NCBI GenBank assembly: GCA_905214235.1
Contig: CAJMLF010000005.1
Span: forward strand, 1 to 64,000
Reading direction: 5' to 3'
From: an uncultured bacterium
GTDB taxonomy: Bacteria; Bacillota; Bacilli; Lactobacillales; Lactobacillaceae
DNA length: 64,000 bases
A model generated the notes under the pieces. The model saw only the letters and a list, made by a program, of their open reading frames with translations, searched no databases and was not told the DNA's origin. This document shows, in pieces, positions 59,190 to 64,000 of the stretch (its first letter is position 1; each line of letters starts with the position of its first letter). The position numbers were made by a program, and so were the translations under genes.

Positions 59190-60065
59190 TTATGATAAGT
59201 GCATTTCGTACTGGGATACCTTGGTTTCGTGGGCAGGCAAGATAATGTTGCCCTCCTTCTTCATCCAGTCAACTGGTTCACCGAGAACGTCGGGGAAGCC
59301 GTTGAACGGTTCCATGCACAGGAATGCGCAGTCTTCGTCTTCCTTCGTCCACAGGCAGACGTTCTTAAACTGACTGATGTCCATCTCGACCGCATGTGAG
59401 GTCAGTGGTGAGTATAGCTTGATACTCTTGATCCCTGGATTGCTGATAATCCGCAGGCCGGGCTTGAAGGTTTCGTAGTTCAGGGCCAGTTCATTGTTTT
59501 CAGTCAACAATTCTTCCTTACCAGTCCGGTACGGGTTAGGCGTTTTGACAATTTCGTAGTCGTTGATTGGCCCCTCGATACCGGCAAACTTAACCCGGTA
59601 GTTGTTAAACTTAGCCACCCCGTTGATTGGGACGTTAAATGCCGGGTGGGAACCGATGGAGTATGGCATCTGGCGGTCAGTGTTGTTGGTAACCGCAAAG
59701 CTCAGCGACAGGCCGGTGCTCAACAGGGTAAAGGTGATTGCCAGGGTAAAGTCAAACGGGTAGTACTTCTTGGTCGCCTCGTTAGCCTTTAATTCCAGGG
59801 TAACCGCGTTTTCGGTTTGGTAGGTGACCGTTAAGTCCTGGTCACTGACGAAACCGTGCTGCGGCATCTCATAGGTCTTGCCGTCGAGAACATACTTGTC
59901 ATCGTTGGACCGACCGATTGCCGGGAACAGGACCGGGGCGTGCTTGCCCCACTCCTTACCGTTCCAAATGTAGTCAAAGTTGGCCTGCTTATTAACCAGG
60001 TGGGTTAACTGTGCTCCGTGTTCGTCAATTTCTGCACGAAAGTCAGCATTTTCAATTTTAATCAT
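59190..60065 (-). CDS. Aldose 1-epimerase-like protein (LacX/YeaD type)
   Basis: A 291-residue GalM-superfamily protein with catalytic and binding elements in EIDEHGAQLTHLVNKQANFDYIWNG, MPQHGFVSDQDL (His), YSIGSHPAFNVP (His) and FLCMEPFNGFPD (Glu). LacX-type proteins are mutarotases of unclear sugar preference. Its place between uxaA-2 and kdgA suggests a role in hexuronate anomer conversion (inference). Ribosome site GGAAG precedes the ATG. Confidence 0.88.
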   Translation of the reverse strand: MIKIENADFRAEIDEHGAQLTHLVNKQANFDYIWNGKEWGKHAPVLFPAIGRSNDDKYVLDGKTYEMPQHGFVSDQDLTVTYQTENAVTLELKANEATKKYYPFDFTLAITFTLLSTGLSLSFAVTNNTDRQMPYSIGSHPAFNVPINGVAKFNNYRVKFAGIEGPINDYEIVKTPNPYRTGKEELLTENNELALNYETFKPGLRIISNPGIKSIKLYSPLTSHAVEMDISQFKNVCLWTKEDEDCAFLCMEPFNGFPDVLGEPVDWMKKEGNIILPAHETKVSQYEMHLS

Positions 60066-60081
60066 TTAAATAACTTCCTTA

Positions 60082-61569
60082 CTATTCGGTGACCCCGATC
60101 TTGAAGATCGCAAGGCCGTGCAACCCAGCTTGTTCGTTCTTCGTTTCCTTACCACTTGCGATGGCAATGATGTCATCGATAAATTCCTTGGCGACTTCTT
60201 CAAATGGCCTGTTCAGAACCTGGCCACCATCGAAGTCAATCCAACGCTGCTTCTTACTTGCTAGTTCGGTCGTTGTGGCCACCTTCACGGATGGGACAAA
60301 GCTGGCGTAAGGGGTTGCCACCCCAGTGCTCGTCACAACTAACTGGCAGTCAACCGCTGCTTCGGCGGAGGAGTCAATCAGGTCGTTGTTCGGGGCCTCC
60401 AGGATGTTTAAGCCAGCCTTTTCAGCCTTGTGACCGTAAAACAGGGCATCGCTAACTGGGGCTTGGCCACCCTTTTGGCTCGCGTTGACGGCTGCTTCAG
60501 TAGCGGTCGTAACTCCCTTTGCAAATTCCTTTTGGCCAGGCTTCTTGACCATTTCCTGGTCAAATTCGCCGTAGTAATTCCGCATGTGGTCAAAGACCTG
60601 GTTAACCTTGGCGGCCGTGGCATCATCCCCGGCCCGCTTGGCCAAGTTAGCCTGGTTGGCAGCCATTTCCGGTAAACCGGTAATGACGGTCTTCCCACCA
60701 TTGGCATCAACGACATCGGCAAGCCGGCCGAGAAGCCGGTCCGCGGTGACTGGTGCCAGAGCATCCGGTTGAACCCCTTGTAGGCCGACCGTTAATTCAC
60801 TCAACGGAACCGGTTCACGGTGGTCATTAGCCGCCGCATCATTCAGTTCTTCCAGCATCTGTTGGGCATTGGCAAACTCATCCTTGACTTCCTGGGCAAC
60901 CAGGAACTTCATCCGTTGCGGGTCGATACCGGCCATCTTATCAATGGTCTCCTTCATCCCGTCCATCTGGTTGTTTTCACAACCAAGGCCGAAGACAAGT
61001 ACCCCACCCGCATTCGGGTGGAGGGCCGCATCACAAAGGACCTGACGAGTTTGCTCAAAGTCCTCACCCAGTTGGGAACAGCCGTATGGGTGCTTCAGCA
61101 AAACGATGTTATCAAAGGAACCGTTATCCGGGTGGACCGCCTTAAACTGTTGGACCATCACGTCCATCAGTGGGGTAATGCAGCCAACTGTTGGGACGAT
61201 GAAGAGGTCGTTTCTAATGCCGACCTTGCCGTTCTTTCGCCGGTAGCCCATGAAGTTTTGCTTTGATACGTACTGGGACAAGTCCGCAACGGGGGCCTGA
61301 TCGGCAACACTTGTGGTCTTATCAACCAGGTTACCTTCGTTGACGAGTGCCCCTTCAGGAACATCCGCCGTTGTCTGGCCAATTACTTGACCAAGCTTAA
61401 TAACGTCTTCACCCTTGCTAATGGCTTGGGTTGCGACCTTATTGCCGGCCGGCACATCAGCCGTGAGTGTGAGCTGGTGGCCAGCAACTTCAACAGTATC
61501 TTTGGCAGTCAGGTTAGTGGTCGCAATGGCCACGTTGTCACTGCCATTTAAGATAACTAGTTTTTCCAT
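60082..61569 (-). CDS. Altronate dehydratase paralogue 2 (retains central Cys motifs)
   Basis: A 495-residue UxaA-family protein. It keeps PTVGCIT, HPYGCSQLGED and GLGCENNQ (about residues 126-200), exactly the blocks lost from paralogue 1. It lacks the C-terminal ones: GLKCGGSDG is GLQGVQPDA (262-270), EVPEMFGAE is GLPEMAANQ and SLGCTQKSG is VNASQKGG (about 361-368). The SAF HVHIHN is also lost (GALVNEGN). Overall alignment with UxaA is otherwise full length. ATG 61569 has GAGGAGT upstream; longer starts overlap uxaB. Best reading: a partner subunit of paralogue 1 rather than a stand-alone enzyme. Confidence 0.85.
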   Translation of the reverse strand: MEKLVILNGSDNVAIATTNLTAKDTVEVAGHQLTLTADVPAGNKVATQAISKGEDVIKLGQVIGQTTADVPEGALVNEGNLVDKTTSVADQAPVADLSQYVSKQNFMGYRRKNGKVGIRNDLFIVPTVGCITPLMDVMVQQFKAVHPDNGSFDNIVLLKHPYGCSQLGEDFEQTRQVLCDAALHPNAGGVLVFGLGCENNQMDGMKETIDKMAGIDPQRMKFLVAQEVKDEFANAQQMLEELNDAAANDHREPVPLSELTVGLQGVQPDALAPVTADRLLGRLADVVDANGGKTVITGLPEMAANQANLAKRAGDDATAAKVNQVFDHMRNYYGEFDQEMVKKPGQKEFAKGVTTATEAAVNASQKGGQAPVSDALFYGHKAEKAGLNILEAPNNDLIDSSAEAAVDCQLVVTSTGVATPYASFVPSVKVATTTELASKKQRWIDFDGGQVLNRPFEEVAKEFIDDIIAIASGKETKNEQAGLHGLAIFKIGVTE

Positions 61570-61576
61570 GAAACTA

Positions 61577-62998
61577 CTACTCCTCTGCATTAATTTCTTG
61601 GACAATTGCCCGGGTGCCCTTCTCGGCAATTTCGTTGTAGCACTTAGTTACTAAGTCTTCCAGGCCAGGGATCTTGGTCAGGTCTTCGCCCCAGAAGTCA
61701 GGGTTAGAAAGGGCTTCGTGAATAAAGTTGTCGTCGCCCTGGATCTTCTTGAAGCCGACCGTGACGTCAGCAGTATCGTTGATGTCAAACTTGGACTTAC
61801 CGTTGTAGATCCACAGGTAAGCGGCCAGGGCCAGGCTCATCCGCTTTGGCAGCTTGCCGAACTTGTTGTAGTAACGCTTGTAGTTTGGCAACAGGCGGGC
61901 AGCGTATTTGGAAATACTGTTCAGGGCTAAGGCACTCAGTTCGTGCTTAACGTATGGGTTTTCAAACCGTTCTTGAATCCCCTTGGCGTAACTTTCCAGT
62001 TCATCCTTTGGAAGTGGAACAACCGGAATAATTTCCTTGTGCATTTCGTCATCAATAAACTTGTAGAAGTCCTTGTCATCCATTACTTGGCCAACGGTTT
62101 CCAGACCAGCTAAGCGGCCGATTGGGGACATTGTCGTGTGGGGACCGTTCAATATAGAAACTTTCCGGTTCCGGTATGGTTGCATGTCGTCAGTAACGAC
62201 CAGGTTAATGCCGGCTTCCTTGAGTGGCAATACCTTTTCAATGTCCTTGCTACCTTCGATAACGAAGATCAGGAATGGTTCGGTCTTAACCATGTTTTGG
62301 TCCTTGTAACCCCATTCCTTCTCCAGGTCAGCAGCCCGGTCACGTGGGTAACCTGGAACGATCCGATCAACTAATGTTGAGTAGAATTCGTTGTCATTGT
62401 TGATCCAGTCAACAAAGTCTTGGCCAAGGTTCCACAGGTCAGCGTATTGCAGGATGGCCTTCTTCAGGGCATCCCCGTTGTGGTTGATCAGTTCGCAAGG
62501 GATGATGTGGAAGCCCTTCTTGCCTAATTCAAAGCGGTGGTAAAGCAGTGCCGTTAACTTAGCTGGGTAAGAACTCTTTTCACCCTTCTTAACGGCGTCC
62601 AGCGTGTCTTCAGGGACAAATTCAATCCCGGCTTCTGTCGTGTTAGAGAAAATTACTTCGATGTTGTCGTCTTCTGCTAAGGCCATGTACTTGTCGTAGT
62701 CGGTGTAAGGGTTAACCGTCCCGTTGATGGATTCGATGATTTCGTGGCTTTGAATCTTCTTACCGTTTAAAATTCCTTCGAGAAGAACAGTGTACAGGTC
62801 GTCTTGTTCGTCCAGTTCCTTAATCCGGCCAGTTGGCAGGGGTTGAACAACTTGAACGCCCCCCTTGAACAGGCCCTGCTTGTTCATCTGGTGAATCTGC
62901 CAGTCAATGAAGGCCCGTAAGAAGTTACCTTCACCAAATTGAATAACCTTGTTGGGGTACTGTGGCAATTTACGAAAACTATTATTAAGACTTTCCAT
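61577..62998 (-). CDS. uxaB: Tagaturonate reductase (altronate oxidoreductase)
   Basis: A 473-residue mannitol-dehydrogenase-superfamily enzyme. The N-terminal nucleotide motif is VIQFGEGNFLRAFIDWQIHQMN (residues 18-39). The C-terminal domain has PFLIFVIEG, ILNGPHTTMSPIGRLAG and the KHELSALALNSISKYAARLLPNY stretch with the catalytic Lys/Asn region. It interconverts tagaturonate and altronate with NADH. ATG 62998 has GGAGG upstream. The uronate isomerase UxaC needed before it is not in the window. It leads the operon after a leader of about 170 bases. Confidence 0.92.
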   Translation of the reverse strand: MESLNNSFRKLPQYPNKVIQFGEGNFLRAFIDWQIHQMNKQGLFKGGVQVVQPLPTGRIKELDEQDDLYTVLLEGILNGKKIQSHEIIESINGTVNPYTDYDKYMALAEDDNIEVIFSNTTEAGIEFVPEDTLDAVKKGEKSSYPAKLTALLYHRFELGKKGFHIIPCELINHNGDALKKAILQYADLWNLGQDFVDWINNDNEFYSTLVDRIVPGYPRDRAADLEKEWGYKDQNMVKTEPFLIFVIEGSKDIEKVLPLKEAGINLVVTDDMQPYRNRKVSILNGPHTTMSPIGRLAGLETVGQVMDDKDFYKFIDDEMHKEIIPVVPLPKDELESYAKGIQERFENPYVKHELSALALNSISKYAARLLPNYKRYYNKFGKLPKRMSLALAAYLWIYNGKSKFDINDTADVTVGFKKIQGDDNFIHEALSNPDFWGEDLTKIPGLEDLVTKCYNEIAEKGTRAIVQEINAEE

Positions 62999-63173
62999 CT
63001 TAGAAAACCTCCAGAATTTATTAACCAATATCTACTGCAGCCGCTTGTCTGCCGAGTCGCTGTCGCATCTGTGAGAGGATGATGTGCAAATAATCGCAAG
63101 ACAAGCTCATTATTGAAGACGTAACCACCACCGTTGGAACAGCAAAGGATGGATGCGCTCTCAATCTATTTAC

Positions 63174-63202
63174 ATTATAGAATGTTAACGTGAAACATTC
63201 AA
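63174..63202 (-). promoter_or_regulatory. Hexuronate operon promoter with operator in the spacer
   Basis: Minus-strand TTGAAT (63202-63197), 17 bases, TATAAT (63179-63174). GAATGTT-N7-AACATTC (63180-63200) covers the spacer. Its core ATGTTAACGTGAA recurs at 63505-63517 upstream of the secreted-peptide gene, pointing to one common regulator. Confidence 0.75.
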
Positions 63203-63293
63203 TATCTTTTGGCAATTTGTTTAGAATTGATCAAGCTGGAGTAAAGAGAAAAGCCGACGGTATGCCGACTTGACCCTTCTTAGCAGTTAAAAA

Positions 63294-63467
63294 TTATTTG
63301 TTGAGCTGGGTATTAACAGCTTCGGTATTCTTGGCAACCACGTTTGTCATTTGTTGACTAAGGCTGTGGTTGTTATTAGTAGTCGTGTAGATTGAACTAG
63401 CGCTAGCGGCCCCGGCTAATGCGATACTTGCTACGATGAAAATTGCTAAAGTCTTGATAAAATTCAT
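63294..63467 (-). CDS. 57-residue secreted peptide
   Basis: A short frame with GGAGAG ribosome site upstream. The N-terminus MNFIKTLAIFIVASIALAGA with AASASA-like cleavage residues is a complete signal peptide. The mature part of about 33 residues begins near SSIYTTTNNN and ends EAVNTQLNK; no Cys, no double-Gly leader. A TTGAAA-N16-TAGAAT promoter lies upstream around 63540-63560. It could be a secreted signal or surface peptide; no family recognised. It shares an operator-like motif with the hexuronate operon. Confidence 0.7.
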   Translation of the reverse strand: MNFIKTLAIFIVASIALAGAASASSIYTTTNNNHSLSQQMTNVVAKNTEAVNTQLNK

Positions 63468-63493
63468 TTGAAATTCTCTCCTCTCACAGATAA

Positions 63494-63517
63494 GTTAACA
63501 TGTTATGTTAACGTGAA
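63494..63517. promoter_or_regulatory. Operator-like repeat upstream of the secreted peptide
   Basis: GTTAACAT-GTT-ATGTTAAC (63494-63512) is a perfect 8-bp inverted repeat. It overlaps ATGTTAACGTGAA (63505-63517), a 13-base sequence identical to part of the uxaB operator (63182-63194). Confidence 0.6.
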
Positions 63518-63620
63518 CAATCAATGAACAGTTTGTATTCTACTATATATATTATGAGTTTCAACCCCTTTGCACTAACTTTTTGTATGTAAGGGATTTC
63601 TTTTTAAATTCCGCAAAAAA

Positions 63621-63656
63621 GGATCCTAACTCCTGCAAAGTCAGTCGCTAGGATCC
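63621..63656 (-). terminator. Terminator of the GntP-type gene
   Basis: On the minus strand GGATCCTA and TAGGATCC (8 bp) with a 20-base loop, followed by TTTTTT. Confidence 0.85.
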
Positions 63657-63676
63657 ACTATGTTAGTTATATATTT

Positions 63677-64000
63677 TTAATGAACAAAGACACTTAAGAG
63701 AAGGACCATCAGTAACCCGACTAGTGAGTTAACGAATTCCAGTCCGCCCCAGGTCTTGAAAGTATCCTTCATTGAAATCCCAAACGATTGTTGGAACAGC
63801 AGGAAGCCCCCATCATACATCAGGGTCATCGTGTTACTACCACAAGCGCAGGCTAGAACCATCAGTACCGGGCTAACGTGCATTGCGGTAATCATCGGTG
63901 CAACGATTCCGGCTGCGGTGATTGCGGCCACCGCCCCTTGACCGGTCAGGATCCGAATCAAAACCGTAATTAACCAGGCCAAGATAAATGGTGACACGGG
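63677..64000 (-). CDS. GntP-family permease, C-terminal fragment at window edge
   Basis: The 3' end of a gene that continues beyond the window. The last 106 or so residues show three membrane segments and the GntP C-terminal pattern: RILTGQGAVAAITAAGIVAPM, SNTMTLMYDGGFLLFQQSFGISMKDTFKTW and EFVNSLVGLLMVLLLSVFV. GntP proteins are H+ symporters for gluconate and related sugar acids. Its position next to the hexuronate genes suggests uptake of a sugar acid used by them (inference). It has its own terminator. Confidence 0.82.
   Translation of the reverse strand, partial: PVSPFILAWLITVLIRILTGQGAVAAITAAGIVAPMITAMHVSPVLMVLACACGSNTMTLMYDGGFLLFQQSFGISMKDTFKTWGGLEFVNSLVGLLMVLLLSVFVH

Noticed and set aside
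61570..61629. Twenty-residue extension of UxaA-2
   Set aside because: It overlaps the end of uxaB in another frame and lacks a ribosome site; MEKLVILNG at 61569 aligns with the family start.
63182..63198. CcpA cre site in the uxaB promoter
   Set aside because: ATGTTAACGTGAAACAT departs from the consensus at three fixed positions and the same core is repeated upstream; a specific regulator fits better.
1..64000. CRISPR arrays, IS elements, prophage, tRNA or rRNA genes
   Set aside because: No regularly spaced repeats, transposase, integrase or structural RNA were recognised on reading either strand; short degenerate copies could have been missed.

Overview
The window looks like a chromosome segment of a heterofermentative lactic acid bacterium, most likely a Limosilactobacillus or close relative. 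This is inferred from gene content (EbsA, DUF915 hydrolase, class 2 UvrA, lspA-rluD linkage, a Met T-box in front of metE-like/luxS), strong AGGAGG ribosome sites, TTGACA/TATAAT promoters and an apparent base composition near 50% GC. No rRNA, tRNA, CRISPR array, insertion sequence or prophage was recognised. The genus is an inference; no database search was possible.

Layout. 1-4.0 kb (minus): four-gene OpuC-type osmoprotectant ABC operon followed by a quinone oxidoreductase broken by one in-frame TAA. 4.1-8.1 kb (plus): Rrf2 repressor plus NAD(P)-binding oxidoreductase, then a class 2 UvrA. 8.1-20.2 kb: stress/redox region with a secreted protein, flavodoxin, two paralogous LysR regulators with matching operators, zinc alcohol dehydrogenase, MarR/azoreductase pair, a drug-type ABC exporter with its own TetR, and a cluster carrying two frameshifted genes. 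20.3-26.8 kb: YdcF, ABC1/UbiB-family kinase-like protein, CNNM/CBS protein, acpS, an orphan CopY with a cop box, and a DHA2 exporter. 26.8-31.5 kb: an AT-richer glycoside module (GPH symporter, GH31, AraC regulator, tiny membrane peptide). 31.7-47.2 kb: MFS, aldo/keto reductase, dipeptide epimerase, guanine deaminase, L,D-transpeptidase, cupin/CMD/flavodoxin/LysR group, DUF915 hydrolase, a HhH DNA glycosylase, GT8, HD hydrolase, DegV and RqcH. 47.3-50.3 kb (minus): T-box-controlled methionine operon (metE-like, luxS, metQ-like, 35-codon ORF). 50.3-54.2 kb: a 25-residue hydrophobic peptide and an intact but catalytically stripped carA-carB pair placed after lspA-rluD, where Gram-positive pyr operons normally sit. 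56.9-63.2 kb (minus): hexuronate operon uxaB, uxaA-2, aldose epimerase-like, kdgA, uxaA-1. 63.3-64 kb: a small secreted peptide and the C-terminal part of a GntP-type permease.

The two most unusual observations are both degenerate enzyme families in intact operons. First, the two UxaA (altronate dehydratase) paralogues have lost opposite halves of the family's conserved motifs. UxaA-1 keeps the N-terminal SAF motif and the C-terminal half motifs; UxaA-2 keeps the central cysteine motifs. This suggests a hetero-oligomer with a composite active site. Second, CarA has lost its Cys, His and Glu triad, and CarB has lost the ATP-site signatures of both ATP-grasp halves plus the C-terminal allosteric domain. 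Yet both reading frames are intact, overlap by one base and have their own strong promoter. Many repressor genes here sit beside clear palindromic operators, so local regulation can be read directly.
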